Shown piece after piece: positions 16,995 through 25,782 of a stretch of DNA of 64,000 bases (position 1 is its first letter; each line of letters opens with the position of its first letter). The notes below the pieces were generated by a model that made no database searches, was not told the DNA's origin, and worked only from the letters and a program-made list of their open reading frames with translations. The position numbers and the translations under genes are program-made. Origin of the DNA: Pseudomonas hamedanensis (lineage in GTDB: Bacteria; Pseudomonadota; Gammaproteobacteria; Pseudomonadales; Pseudomonadaceae); NCBI RefSeq assembly GCF_014268595.2, contig NZ_CP077091.1, forward strand, positions 580,501 through 644,500, in the 5' to 3' direction.

Positions 16995-18101
16995 TCAGGT
17001 GTTGGTCGCGAGGAATGCCGGATAGTCGGTGTAGCCCTCGGCGATACGGTCACCCACGCCGTAATAGGTCGCGCGATCGCTTGCTGCCAACGGCCAGCCG
17101 TTCTGCATACGCTCGACCAGATCAGGGTTGGCGATATAGGCCGTGCCGAAGGCGATCAGGTCAAGTTCGCCCTTGGCCAGTTCCGCTTCAGCGAGGGCCT
17201 GGGTAAAACCGCCGGCGGCCATCAGGGTACCTTTGTAGGCTGCACGCAAAGCCGCGCCAAAACCGGGTGGGGTCTGAGCGGCGAGAAGGGTCGGTTGGTA
17301 GTTGAGGTGAACATAGGCCAGTTCACGCTCGTTGAGCGCCGCCGCCATGCTCATCCAGGTTTCTGCTTCGCCCTCATACACGCCAAAGTCATAGAGGCGG
17401 CCAAATGGCGAGAACCGCACGCCGATCCGGGCGCCACCGATTTCATCGGCGATGGCGTCAAGGGTTTCAAGCAGAAAACGCTGGCGATTGGCGATAGAGC
17501 CTCCGTACTGATCGGTGCGAGTGTTCAAAGCGCTGCTGAGGAACTGATCAAACAGAAAACCGTTGGCCGCCATGATCTCGATACCGTCAAATCCGGCATC
17601 CATCGCCATGCGTGCGGACTTCACGAAGTCAGCGATAACGCGTTTGATCTCTTCCGTGCGCAATGCTCGAGGGACGCTGGGTTGCACGGGGCCGGCCTCG
17701 TTCGGCGAAACCCACGCGTAAACGGTAGTGTCGACAGCCGGTTGCGTGCCGGAAGAAACCGGCACCAAACCATGCACCGACACGTGTGACATACGGCCAA
17801 CGTGCCACAACTGCGCGAAGATCTTTCCGCCTTTGGCATGCACCGCGTCGGTGACCTGACGCCAGCCATTGAGGTGTTCATCAGTGTAAATGCCAGGGGT
17901 GTAAAGGTAGCCACGGGCCTCATCGGAAACCGGCAAGCCTTCGGTGATCAGAAGGCCAGCGGAAGCCCGTTGTGCGTAGTACTCGGCGGTGAACTCGTTT
18001 GCGACGTTGGTCAGTGTGCGGGTGCGTGTCATGGGCGCCATGACCACACGATTTTTCAACTTGATGCCGGACAGATCGTAAGGGGTAAACAGCTTGTTCA
18101 T
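16995..18101 (-). CDS. Alkene reductase, old yellow enzyme family
   Basis: This 368-residue TIM-barrel flavoprotein of the NemA/OYE family reduces activated C=C bonds or nitro groups with NAD(P)H via FMN. Family blocks are NRVVMAPMTRTR, QLWHVGRMSH, DQYGGSIANRQRF and TLMAAGGFT. The usual substrate-binding HxxN motif (as in GVEIHGANGYL) reads IEIMAANGFLFDQFL here, so His is replaced by Met while Asn is kept. This may change the substrate range. It is 33 bp downstream of the AhpD-like gene in one operon, under a CTACC-N8-GGTAG site. Confidence 0.9.
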   Translation of the reverse strand: MNKLFTPYDLSGIKLKNRVVMAPMTRTRTLTNVANEFTAEYYAQRASAGLLITEGLPVSDEARGYLYTPGIYTDEHLNGWRQVTDAVHAKGGKIFAQLWHVGRMSHVSVHGLVPVSSGTQPAVDTTVYAWVSPNEAGPVQPSVPRALRTEEIKRVIADFVKSARMAMDAGFDGIEIMAANGFLFDQFLSSALNTRTDQYGGSIANRQRFLLETLDAIADEIGGARIGVRFSPFGRLYDFGVYEGEAETWMSMAAALNERELAYVHLNYQPTLLAAQTPPGFGAALRAAYKGTLMAAGGFTQALAEAELAKGELDLIAFGTAYIANPDLVERMQNGWPLAASDRATYYGVGDRIAEGYTDYPAFLATNT

Positions 18102-18134
18102 GGTTAATCTCGAACTGGAGGAGGGGGAGCAGAT

Positions 18135-18467
18135 TTACGATTTATCGAACGCGTCCAGCACATGGGTGCTGTACACCAGTGCGGCTCCGGCATTCATGTT
18201 GATCGCCACGCCCAAGGCTTCAGCCACTTCCTCGCTGGTGACGCCGATCTTCCTGGCTTCGGCGGCATGAAAGGCGATGCAGCCATCGCAGCGGGTGGTG
18301 ACTGCGACCGCCAGGGAAATCAGTTCGCGCGTCTTCGCATCCAGATGGTTGGTCTTGACACCGGCGGCACCCAGAGCGGCCATGCCTTTCAGGGTGTCAG
18401 GGGACAAGCCGTTAAGTTCCATGAGGCGAGCATTGATATCTTTGCGGGTTTGTTTCCAGTCTTGCAT
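18135..18467 (-). CDS. AhpD-like carboxymuconolactone decarboxylase-family protein
   Basis: This 110-residue protein has the AhpD-type redox motif CDGC followed by a His three residues on (TTRCDGCIAFHAAEARKIGV). It is the usual layout of small alkylhydroperoxidase-like CMD proteins, which form helical oligomers. The start at 18467 is used; longer in-frame forms begin ahead of the operator at 18511-18528 and are unlikely. It leads the operon with the old yellow enzyme. The pair suits detoxification of electrophiles or peroxides. Confidence 0.85.
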   Translation of the reverse strand: MQDWKQTRKDINARLMELNGLSPDTLKGMAALGAAGVKTNHLDAKTRELISLAVAVTTRCDGCIAFHAAEARKIGVTSEEVAEALGVAINMNAGAALVYSTHVLDAFDKS

Positions 18468-18510
18468 AAGGTTCTCACTGTAGCGGTTAGGGTCAAAACA
18501 GGAAACAACG

Positions 18511-18528
18511 CTACCATCCAGTTGGTAG
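18511..18528. promoter_or_regulatory. CTACC-N8-GGTAG operator before the AhpD-like/OYE operon
   Basis: CTACCATCCAGTTGGTAG is 44 bp upstream of the AhpD-like start. It has the same half-sites and spacing as the site at 16244-16261. Confidence 0.65.
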
Positions 18529-18713
18529 GCGTTCAATGTTGTTTTGTCGATATTAACTATCAGTGAGATTTTTCAAAGCTGTCTGATGGCGATCCGGATT
18601 GTGCTGGACGAGTTGCTTTGGCGCGTTAATGCCAGGCTGCAGGCGCATACTGGTGACCGTGGCTACCGAAAGAGGGGGACCCGAAAAAGGGTTATCAGCC
18701 TCTACACATTCGC

Positions 18714-18735
18714 TTGACTTAGAGTGCACTCAAAC
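18714..18735 (+). promoter_or_regulatory. MerR-type promoter/operator
   Basis: TTGACT (18714-18719) is followed directly by TAGAGTGCACTC-type dyad sequence, so the palindrome AGTGCACT fills the start of the spacer. This is the classic MerR-family arrangement, just upstream of the MerR gene. Confidence 0.65.
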
Positions 18736-18751
18736 ATTTACGGTGATCCCC

Positions 18752-19138
18752 ATGAATCCAAATCTGACCATTTCACAATTGTCCAGGCGCCTTGATTTAA
18801 GCCCGCACACGATCAGGTACTACGAACGGATCGGGCTGTTCGACGCGGTTGTTCGCGCAGGGAATGGCCATAGGGTCTATGCCGAGAAGGACGTGCTTTG
18901 GGCCGAGTTTCTGCTGCGGCTGAAAGCCACGGGAATGCCGATCCAGCAAATGCTCTGTTACGCCGAGCTGCGCCGGTTGGGCGACGCGACCCTGGCACAA
19001 CGACGAGCGCTGCTGGAACGGCATCGCCAGGACGTCGAAGCGCAGATCCGCGAGTTGAGCCAGTCCCTCGACGTTTTGGATAACAAGATTCAGATCTACC
19101 ACCAACTCGAGCAAAAGGGGCACCACCATGATCCGTAA
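18752..19138 (+). CDS. MerR-family transcriptional regulator
   Basis: This 128-residue protein has a MerR winged HTH at about residues 6-75 (LSPHTIRYYERIGLF, then RVYAEKDVLWAEFLLRLKATGM) and a coiled coil to residue 120. There is no metal-binding Cys set; the C-terminal end is GHHHDP. This fits the AdhR/YhdM-type branch, which senses electrophiles or aldehydes. The start at 18752 lies after the MerR-type promoter. Its stop overlaps the next gene by 11 bp, so the two are translated together. Confidence 0.88.
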   Translation: MNPNLTISQLSRRLDLSPHTIRYYERIGLFDAVVRAGNGHRVYAEKDVLWAEFLLRLKATGMPIQQMLCYAELRRLGDATLAQRRALLERHRQDVEAQIRELSQSLDVLDNKIQIYHQLEQKGHHHDP

Positions 19139-19601
19139 GCTTCCGCGTTTCCTCCAATTTCTGTCCGCCACTCTGATTGGCGCAAGCGTTACCAGCGTCG
19201 CGGCGCCCATCGAGACAACTGATCGTCGAGCGCGCGGAGAGGCCGCGTTGATGCAGATTACCGGCGGACCCGGTCAGGCCGTGGTGGACTCGTTGAAGGA
19301 CACAGCGCCCGAGCTGGCCGACTGGATACTGAGCTTTGCCTATGGCGATGTGTTCGCCCGTCCCGGACTCGACTACTGCACTCGCGAGCTGGCGACCGTC
19401 GCGGCATTGACCGCGCTGGGCAATGCACAGCCACAACTGAAAGTGCATATTGGCGGCGCGCTCAATGTCGGGTGCAAACCCGAGGCAGTGATTGATGTGA
19501 TCTTGCAAATGACGGTCTATGCGGGATTTCCCAGCGCCTTGAACGGCATCGCCGCTGCCCGTGAGGTCTTCGCGGCTCGAGGGATCAGCGTCAAGCCGTA
19601 A
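19128..19601 (+). CDS. Exported carboxymuconolactone decarboxylase-family protein
   Basis: This 157-residue protein starts with a signal peptide (about residues 1-26, FLQFLSATLIGASVTSVAAP). A CMD domain follows, with the block FARPGLDYCTRELATVAALTALG and HIGGALNVGCKPEAVIDVILQMTVYAGFPSA. The two Cys are far apart and are not a CxxC pair. It overlaps the MerR gene by 11 bp. The export signal suggests a periplasmic location, which is unusual for this family's better known members. The reaction is unknown. Confidence 0.82.
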   Translation: MIRKLPRFLQFLSATLIGASVTSVAAPIETTDRRARGEAALMQITGGPGQAVVDSLKDTAPELADWILSFAYGDVFARPGLDYCTRELATVAALTALGNAQPQLKVHIGGALNVGCKPEAVIDVILQMTVYAGFPSALNGIAAAREVFAARGISVKP

Positions 19602-19629
19602 GCGTGCAGGTCATGGTGCAAAGCCTGAT

Positions 19630-20544
19630 CTAAACCACCACCCACGCGGCGTATAACTGCGCAAATCGCACCTGCAGCCATTCGATAAACACTTGCACCT
19701 GCGCAGGCAAGTGAGCGCGGCTGGGGTACAGCAGCGATACCGGGCGCGGTGCCGGCCGCAAGGCCTGGAGAATTTCCACCAGGGCGCCGCTGGCCAGATG
19801 CTCGGCAACTGCGATACCCGGGGCCTGGATAATGCCAAAGCCCGACACGCCGCACTGAACGTAGGCGTTCGACTCGGTGACAGTGATTGCAGTGTGACTG
19901 ACGAATGTTCGTTGCCGGCCCTCAACCGAGAACTGCCAGGGCAATGTGCGGTTGCTTTGGCCAGACAGAAAATTAACACCGCGATGGCTGGCGAGATCAT
20001 CGAGGGTCTCTGGCGTGCCGTGCTCGCGCAGATATTCGGGCGCTGCGCAGGTCACCATGGTGGCCATGGCGATCGGGCGGGCGATCAGGGTCGAGTCCGG
20101 TAGCTCACCGATGCGCAGCGCACAGTCGACGCCTTCGCCGACCAGATCAACCGTCCGGTCTGTCACGCCTAACACCAGGCTGACGCCCGGGTAGCTGTCG
20201 GTAAATGTTCGCAGGCTACTGATGAAATCCATCTGGGCGAACGCCGTGGGGATATCGATGCGAAGACGCCCCGTCAGCGTTGCCCCGGTGCGATCGAACA
20301 TGGACGTCGCCGCCGTGATGTCCGCGAGAATCTCTTGTACCCGTTGGTAGAACTGTTCGCCTTCAGCGGTGAGGGCGACTTTCCTCGTGGTGCGCTGAAA
20401 TAGCCGCACGCCCAGAGACGTTTCCAGCTCCTTGATGTAGCGGGTGACTTGCGGGCGGCCGATGTCCAGCGACTCGGCGGCTTTGGTAAAGCTGCCCAGC
20501 TCAGCCAGCCTGGCGAACAGGCGCATTGACTGGAGTAATTCCAT
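19630..20544 (-). CDS. LysR-family transcriptional regulator
   Basis: This 304-residue protein has an N-terminal HTH (about 2-60, LAELGSFTKAAESLDIGRPQVTRYIKELETSLGVRLFQRTTRK) of the CrgA-like LysR branch, and a substrate-binding domain with the CrgA-like DCALRIGELPDS block. It is divergent from the alcohol dehydrogenase at 20695, with a CAGGAT-N6-ATCCTG dyad between them. It is thus the likely regulator of that gene. The start at 20544 matches the usual family N-terminus (MELLQSMRLF). Confidence 0.9.
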   Translation of the reverse strand: MELLQSMRLFARLAELGSFTKAAESLDIGRPQVTRYIKELETSLGVRLFQRTTRKVALTAEGEQFYQRVQEILADITAATSMFDRTGATLTGRLRIDIPTAFAQMDFISSLRTFTDSYPGVSLVLGVTDRTVDLVGEGVDCALRIGELPDSTLIARPIAMATMVTCAAPEYLREHGTPETLDDLASHRGVNFLSGQSNRTLPWQFSVEGRQRTFVSHTAITVTESNAYVQCGVSGFGIIQAPGIAVAEHLASGALVEILQALRPAPRPVSLLYPSRAHLPAQVQVFIEWLQVRFAQLYAAWVVV

Positions 20545-20574
20545 GAGGTGATCCGGTGTGCAGGTTTGTTGCCT

Positions 20575-20592
20575 CAGGATAGAACAATCCTG
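20575..20592. promoter_or_regulatory. CAGGAT-N6-ATCCTG dyad in a divergent LysR/dehydrogenase region
   Basis: A perfect 6-bp inverted repeat 31 bp from the LysR start and about 100 bp from the dehydrogenase start, in the place expected for a LysR binding site. Confidence 0.5.
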
Positions 20593-20694
20593 TCTTTTTC
20601 TCGGCATTTATTGCCAGCCTGCAAAAGCGAACCATGTGCCTCAAGGCAAACCCGCTGTGGTTTGCGGCCATTGACGTGCATTTGGAGATTCGCC

Positions 20695-21705
20695 ATGAAA
20701 GCGTGGTTACTGAAAGATTTCGGACTCGACAATCTGCAACTGGGAGAAGCAGCGACCCCGCAGCCCAAGGCTGGCGAGTTGCTGGTGAAGGTGGGCGCTG
20801 TCTCGCTGAATTTTCGCGACAAGGCCATCGTCGATGGCATTTATGAACCGCACATGGTTCCCAAACCGCTGATTCCGGTGAGCGACGCTGCCGGCACGGT
20901 GGTTGCGATCGGCGAGGGCGTCAGCCGTTTCAAGATCGGCGATCGCGTCAATTCGCATTTGTACTCGCGCTGGCTGGATGGCGAGCCGGGGCCGAACGAG
21001 CCGGATTACTGCTTCGGCTCGCCACTGCCCGGCGGCCTGGCCGAGTACATGATCATTCATGAGGACAGCGCCGTCGGCGCGCCGGCCAACATGAGCGATG
21101 AAGAGGCGGCCACGCTGCCGATCGCCGCGCTCACCGCGTGGTACTCGCTGGTCGATTTCGGCGCGGTGCAACCGGGCCAGACCGTGCTGGTTCAGGGCAC
21201 CGGCGGCGTATCGATTTTTGCCGTGCAGATCGCTACGGCGCTGGGGGCAAAAGTCATCGCAACGTCGAGCAGCGATGACAATCTGCGCGCCGTAAAACAG
21301 TTGGGGGCGGTCGCCGGGATTAACTACAGGACCACGCCAAACTGGGCGGACGAGGTGCTGAAACTCACTGAGGGCAAGGGTGTGGATCTGCTGCTCGATG
21401 TGGCCGGGGGCAACGGCATCAATCAGTCCGTGGCGGCGACCAAAGCGTCCGGACGCATCGCGCAGATCGGTTTTCTGACCGGGCAGACGGTTGAGCTCAA
21501 CCTGATGCCGCTGATCTTCCGCCAGACCACGATACGCGGCATCGCCGTCGCGCCGCGCTCCTCGTTCGACCGGATGAACCGCTTCCTTGCCGAACACAAC
21601 ATCAGTCCTGTTATTGATCGGGTCTATCCGTTCGAGCAGGCTCGGGAAGCCTATGAGCATCTGGCCAAAGGCGCGTTTGGCAAGATTGTGATCAAGGTGG
21701 GCTAA
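20695..21705 (+). CDS. NAD(P)-dependent alcohol dehydrogenase (MDR family)
   Basis: This 336-residue medium-chain dehydrogenase/reductase has GroES-like (about 25-120) and Rossmann (about 150-285, VQGTGGVSIFAVQIATALGAKVIATSSSD) domains. The catalytic zinc ligands of classical alcohol dehydrogenases are not evident (SLNFRDKAIVDG in place of CHTD), so it is closer to quinone oxidoreductases. The start at 20695 has GGAG upstream. It is divergent from a LysR gene that probably controls it, and a terminator follows. Confidence 0.87.
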   Translation: MKAWLLKDFGLDNLQLGEAATPQPKAGELLVKVGAVSLNFRDKAIVDGIYEPHMVPKPLIPVSDAAGTVVAIGEGVSRFKIGDRVNSHLYSRWLDGEPGPNEPDYCFGSPLPGGLAEYMIIHEDSAVGAPANMSDEEAATLPIAALTAWYSLVDFGAVQPGQTVLVQGTGGVSIFAVQIATALGAKVIATSSSDDNLRAVKQLGAVAGINYRTTPNWADEVLKLTEGKGVDLLLDVAGGNGINQSVAATKASGRIAQIGFLTGQTVELNLMPLIFRQTTIRGIAVAPRSSFDRMNRFLAEHNISPVIDRVYPFEQAREAYEHLAKGAFGKIVIKVG

Positions 21706-21710
21706 CCACG

Positions 21711-21742
21711 AAAAAGGCGCCGATGAAGGCGCCTTTCTTGTT
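21711..21742 (+). terminator. Terminator between dehydrogenase and GST
   Basis: AAAGGCGCC (21713-21721) pairs with GGCGCCTTT (21728-21736). The A-run on the left and T-rich right side suit both strands. Confidence 0.75.
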
Positions 21743-21744
21743 TC

Positions 21745-22446
21745 TCAGTTTTGCGGCTCGCCGCGCTCTACCATCGCCCGCCATTGCTGCACACTCGGCC
21801 GCTCTTGCATGCGCGCATGCCACTCGCGCAGGGCCGAGCATTCTTCAGGCACGGGTAATTCCACCAACGCCGAAAAAATCATCCCGCCCAACACGGCAAT
21901 GTCCGCCATCGAGAAGCTGTCGCCGGCCACGAAGGGCTGGCGTCGCAACACCTCGTCGAAATAGCGCATGCCCCGCACAGCCTTGTCGCGCATGCGATTA
22001 CCCCATTCGGCGTTCTGGTACAGCTCGACCTCTGGGCCGAGCCCTGGCGTTGCGTGATGGAAATACACACTCACTGCATCAAGAAACTCAATTTCCGCAC
22101 GCTTGGTCATCATCTGGATCAGACCCTTCTCCACGGGCGTGCGGCCAGTGAGGGTCGGGCTGCCATCGAGTGCGTCCAGGTATTGGGTGATGGCGGTGCA
22201 TTCGGCAATCAGCGTGCCGTCCTGCAGCTCCAGCACTGGCAGCGTACCGGAGTAATTCAAGCGCAAGAATTCCGGCTTTTTGTGCTCACCCCGCCACAGA
22301 TTCACCGAAACGAATTCGGTGCGCGGCAACAGCGATTTTTCTGCCAGAGCGATCCGCACGCGGGCCGGGTAGGGGCCGTTGTACCAATCGTAGATTTTCA
22401 ACATCGAAGTGGATTGAACACTGTTTTGCGAAGCAGTAGCGGTCAT
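21745..22446 (-). CDS. Glutathione S-transferase-family protein
   Basis: This 233-residue protein has a thioredoxin-fold N-domain (about 15-95, MLKIYDWYNGPYPARVRIALAEK, then SGTLPVLELQDGTLIAECTAITQYL) and an alpha-helical C-domain (FVAGDSFSMADIAVLGGMIF). The Pro of TLPVLE and the ECTAI block bind glutathione. The start at 22446 has AGGTGA upstream; the first 14 residues precede the fold. It is divergent from a TetR gene with two CTGCC-N8-GGYAG sites between them, and so is the likely target of that repressor. It would conjugate electrophiles to glutathione. Confidence 0.9.
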   Translation of the reverse strand: MTATASQNSVQSTSMLKIYDWYNGPYPARVRIALAEKSLLPRTEFVSVNLWRGEHKKPEFLRLNYSGTLPVLELQDGTLIAECTAITQYLDALDGSPTLTGRTPVEKGLIQMMTKRAEIEFLDAVSVYFHHATPGLGPEVELYQNAEWGNRMRDKAVRGMRYFDEVLRRQPFVAGDSFSMADIAVLGGMIFSALVELPVPEECSALREWHARMQERPSVQQWRAMVERGEPQN

Positions 22447-22456
22447 TTCGGTTCAC

Positions 22457-22474
22457 CTGCCTGTCATTTGGTAG
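22457..22474. promoter_or_regulatory. TetR-type operator CTGCC-N8-GGTAG, next to GST
   Basis: CTGCCTGTCATTTGGTAG is 11 bp upstream of the GST start, so it overlaps the GST leader. It forms a pair with 22512-22529. Confidence 0.65.
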
Positions 22475-22511
22475 GCGAAGATTGCGACCGGATTCGCATC
22501 GTGTCAAGCCC

Positions 22512-22529
22512 CTGCCTGTCAATTGGCAG
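22512..22529. promoter_or_regulatory. TetR-type operator CTGCC-N8-GGCAG, next to TetR
   Basis: CTGCCTGTCAATTGGCAG is a near-perfect 18-bp palindrome, 58 bp before the TetR start. The two sites are 55 bp apart. Confidence 0.7.
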
Positions 22530-22586
22530 GTTTGCGTTTGCAAGGTACACTTCGCCCATTGATTGAGGATCACCAAGGACAAAGAC

Positions 22587-23162
22587 ATGAGCCAGAACGC
22601 TCGGGAAGCGATTCTCGATGCCGCGAAAACAGCGGCGCAGACTCACGGTTACAACGGCATCAACTTTCGCAGTATCGGCGCAGTGGTCGGTATCAAGAAC
22701 GCCAGCATCTACTACCATTTTCGCAGCAAAGCCGACCTCGGCGCGGCGGTTGCCGAACGTTACTGGCAGGACGCGGCCAAGGTTTTGCACGACATTCGAG
22801 AGGCCAATCCCGAGCCGCAACGCTGCCTGACGATGTACCCGTCAATCTTTCGCACCTCGCTGGAGAACGGTAATCGGCTGTGCCTCGTCAGCTTCATGGC
22901 CGCCGAGTACGAAGATCTGCCGGAGCCTGTCAAAGACCAGGTGAAAAAGTTCGCAGAAATCAACATCGAATGGCTGACGCAGGTGCTGGCCGCGGCCGGG
23001 TCGGCCAGTGAAGAACGCTGCAAGGCGCGCGCCCGGGCGATTTACGCCGCGGTGGCCGGCGCGCAGTTGGTCGCCCGGAGCCGAGGCGATATTGCGCTGT
23101 TCGATGAATTGATCGGCAGCTATGCGGCGGCGGGGCTGATTTCAATGGACCTGTCTGCATGA
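22587..23162 (+). CDS. TetR-family regulator, likely controls GST
   Basis: This 191-residue protein has a TetR HTH at about residues 8-52 (HGYNGINFRSIGAVVGIKNASIYYHFRSKADLG) and a helical ligand domain. Its length equals that of the TetR at 15557-16132, and the operators next to each share the YTRCC-N8-GGYAG form, so they are paralogues with related DNA specificity. The ATG at 22587 has AAGGA upstream; an upstream ATG at 22563 is less likely. It probably represses itself and the divergent GST gene. Confidence 0.9.
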   Translation: MSQNAREAILDAAKTAAQTHGYNGINFRSIGAVVGIKNASIYYHFRSKADLGAAVAERYWQDAAKVLHDIREANPEPQRCLTMYPSIFRTSLENGNRLCLVSFMAAEYEDLPEPVKDQVKKFAEINIEWLTQVLAAAGSASEERCKARARAIYAAVAGAQLVARSRGDIALFDELIGSYAAAGLISMDLSA

Positions 23163-23264
23163 CAGACCCGCAAGCCTGATCAGCGCTGTCAGCCATCAAA
23201 GCCGCGGCCTCGGAATCTGGCCCCGCGCCGCGCCTCTCGCTTTGCTTGCGCTTAACGCGGGGGC

Positions 23265-24698
23265 TCAACTCAAGCGTTCAATTGCCAGGGCAACACCGGC
23301 GCCATAGGCCGAATCGGCCTGCGTACAGTGTTCGATATGGCGCTGTATCGACTGCGCCGACGCGCCCTTGATCGCACGTGCGGTGTTGTCGAATAGCGCG
23401 TTTTGCTGCTCGGAACTCATCAGGCGGAACAGTGCCCCCGGTTGCGAAAAGTAGTCGGTGTCTTCGCGATGGTTCCAATGCCCGGCGCTGCCGTGCAGGG
23501 CCAGCGGTGGCTCGCGAAAGTCAGGTTGCTCGACCCATTCGCCATAGCTGTTGGGCTCATAGCCGAGGGTACTGGCAGCGTTGGCGTCGGTGCGCATCTG
23601 GCCGTCGCGGTGAAAACTGTTGACCGGGCAGCGGGGCGCATTCACCGCAATCTGGTGGTGATTGACGCCGACGCGATAGCGCTGTGCATCACCGTAGGAA
23701 AACAAACGCGCCTGGAGCATTTTATCCGGCGAAAAACTGATGCCGGGCACGACGTTGGCCGGGTTGAACGCCGCCTGTTCAACATCGGCAAAGTAATTGT
23801 CCGGGTTGCGGTTGAGTTCAAGCAGGCCGACTTCGAGCAACGGGTAATCCTGGTGCGGCCAGACTTTGGTCAAATCGAATGGATTGATTGGATAGGTGGC
23901 AGCATCGGCCTCCGGCATGACCTGTATAAATAGCTTCCATTGTGGAAACTGGCCTTGCTCGATGCTGGTGTACAAGTCCCGCTGGGCGCTTTCGCGATCA
24001 GTGCCCACGAGGGTCGCGGCTTGTTGATCGGTCAGGTTCGCGATTCCCTGCTGAGTCTTCCAGGTGAACTTGACCCAGAAGCGTTCGTTGACCGGGGAAA
24101 TGAAGCTGTAGGTGTGGCTGCCGAACCCGTGCATGTGGCGGTAGGACTGCGGCAGGCCACGATCACTCATGACGATCGTGACTTGATGCAGCGCCTCGGG
24201 CAGTAGCGTCCAGAAATCCCAGTTGTTCCTGGCGCTGCGCAGGTTGGTGCGAGGGTCGCGTTTGACCGCGTGATTGAGGTCAGGAAACTTCAACGGGTCG
24301 CGCAAGAAGAATACCGGAGTGTTGTTGCCCACCAGATCCCAATTGCCTTGCTCGGTATAGAACTTGATGGCAAAGCCGCGAATGTCGCGCTCGGCATCAG
24401 CGGCGCCACGCTCGCCGGCGACGGTCGAGAAGCGTACAAAAATGTCGGTGCGTTTACCCACGCCGGAAAACACCTTGGCCTTGGTGTAACGGCTGATATC
24501 GTGGGTGACGGTAAACGTGCCAAAAGCGCCTGAGCCCTTGGCATGCATGCGCCGCTCTGGAATAACCTCCCGATCGAAATGCGCAAGCTTTTCCAGCAGC
24601 CAGACATCTTGCAGCAGTGCCGGGCCGCCTGGGCCGGCAGTTTGCGTATTGTTGTTGTCGACCACTGGCGCGCCAGCGGCGGTCGTTAACTTGTTCAT
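23265..24698 (-). CDS. katA: Monofunctional heme catalase
   Basis: This 477-residue catalase dismutates hydrogen peroxide. It has the N-terminal block [22 protein letters not shown], the distal-site block [20 protein letters not shown] (catalytic His), [18 protein letters not shown], the distal Asn in [14 protein letters not shown], and the proximal Tyr region [12 protein letters not shown]. The length suits a small-subunit KatA-type enzyme. No signal peptide is present, so it is cytoplasmic. GGGAG precedes the ATG at 24698. The symbol rests on the N-terminal match to P. aeruginosa KatA as remembered. Confidence 0.93.
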   Translation of the reverse strand: MNKLTTAAGAPVVDNNNTQTAGPGGPALLQDVWLLEKLAHFDREVIPERRMHAKGSGAFGTFTVTHDISRYTKAKVFSGVGKRTDIFVRFSTVAGERGAADAERDIRGFAIKFYTEQGNWDLVGNNTPVFFLRDPLKFPDLNHAVKRDPRTNLRSARNNWDFWTLLPEALHQVTIVMSDRGLPQSYRHMHGFGSHTYSFISPVNERFWVKFTWKTQQGIANLTDQQAATLVGTDRESAQRDLYTSIEQGQFPQWKLFIQVMPEADAATYPINPFDLTKVWPHQDYPLLEVGLLELNRNPDNYFADVEQAAFNPANVVPGISFSPDKMLQARLFSYGDAQRYRVGVNHHQIAVNAPRCPVNSFHRDGQMRTDANAASTLGYEPNSYGEWVEQPDFREPPLALHGSAGHWNHREDTDYFSQPGALFRLMSSEQQNALFDNTARAIKGASAQSIQRHIEHCTQADSAYGAGVALAIERLS

Positions 24699-24789
24699 GG
24701 GCGACTCCCGGCATTTTTCGGTGTTATGACTGATGCGTCTGTGTCTGAGAAGGACGCGCAATCAGAGCAAATGCCACGCCGGCGAGCTA

Positions 24790-25782
24790 TTACACGATGG
24801 TGTCACTGGGCAATGCGAAGGTATAGGCAGGCTGTGAGGCAGTCGTGAGGCGAGCCGAAATCCACTCCCGGCTATAAGCCAGCACGTGCTGTGCAGTGGC
24901 GGTCGGGAAATGGATAAACCCGTGCGGACACTCCGGCAGCATCTGCAATTCGACCGGCGCCGACTGACGCCAGCGCTCGGCAGTCAGCACGGTGTCATCA
25001 CGCAGCGGATCGAGTTCGCCGGCAAACAGCAGCGCTGGCGGCAGACCGCTGAAGTCGCCATACAGCGGCGATAATGGTGGCTGGCGTCGCTGCTCGTCCG
25101 TCATGTCCGGGGTGAGCAGGCGCAACGCCGCGACCATCCCGGGGCCGTCGAGCACCAGCGTGTCCGCTGGCGCCGTGCACACGCTGGGCGTTCCGGTCAG
25201 GTCGTAGACGCCGTAATACAACAGCGCGCCGCTGATTCGTCGCAGCAGCGGTGGCGAAGCTTTCAGGGCGAGCAGGGTGGCTGCGGCCAAGTGTGCGCCC
25301 GCCGATTCGCCGACGACAACGACGGGCAATCCGCTCAATTCGTCGTCGCTCAAAATCCCGCGAGTGGCGCGCAGACAGTCTTCCAGCAATCCTTCGATCG
25401 GCGTCGACACGGCCAGCCGATAGTCCACTGATACCACCACGACGTCGCAGGCATTGACGATGGCGATGTTGAAGTTGTCATTCATCTGCGCATTGCCGAT
25501 CACCCAGCCGCCGCCATGAAAATCCACGACCACGCCTTTAGCCTGGCCCTTGGGGCGAATAATCCGCACGGGGACTGAATCAAACGTCCTGCGTTCAGCC
25601 GTCAGTCCATGCTGACGCAACTGGCCTGCGCGGCCGACCTGACTCACCCGCAGCAACGCCTGAATCAACCGTGGCGTGAGGCGATTGCGGATCTTGAAGC
25701 GCGGCAGCCAGGCGAGTTTTTTATTGAAGGCGCGCACTTGCGCCAATTCGCGCGCGCCGTGTGGCCAGGGGAAATCGCTCAT
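24790..25782 (-). CDS. Alpha/beta hydrolase, hormone-sensitive-lipase type
   Basis: This 330-residue esterase/lipase-like protein has the oxyanion-hole motif HGGGW (FHGGGWVIG), nucleophile elbow GESAG, and a C-terminal Asp and His (ELDPLRDD; CPHGFIHF). It belongs to the HSL (acetyl hydrolase) family; the ester substrate is unknown. Its ATG at 25782 overlaps the stop of the tspO gene (ATGA), so the two are translationally coupled. A longer in-frame reading upstream is only the antisense-like overlap with tspO and is not used. Confidence 0.9.
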   Translation of the reverse strand: MSDFPWPHGARELAQVRAFNKKLAWLPRFKIRNRLTPRLIQALLRVSQVGRAGQLRQHGLTAERRTFDSVPVRIIRPKGQAKGVVVDFHGGGWVIGNAQMNDNFNIAIVNACDVVVVSVDYRLAVSTPIEGLLEDCLRATRGILSDDELSGLPVVVVGESAGAHLAAATLLALKASPPLLRRISGALLYYGVYDLTGTPSVCTAPADTLVLDGPGMVAALRLLTPDMTDEQRRQPPLSPLYGDFSGLPPALLFAGELDPLRDDTVLTAERWRQSAPVELQMLPECPHGFIHFPTATAQHVLAYSREWISARLTTASQPAYTFALPSDTIV

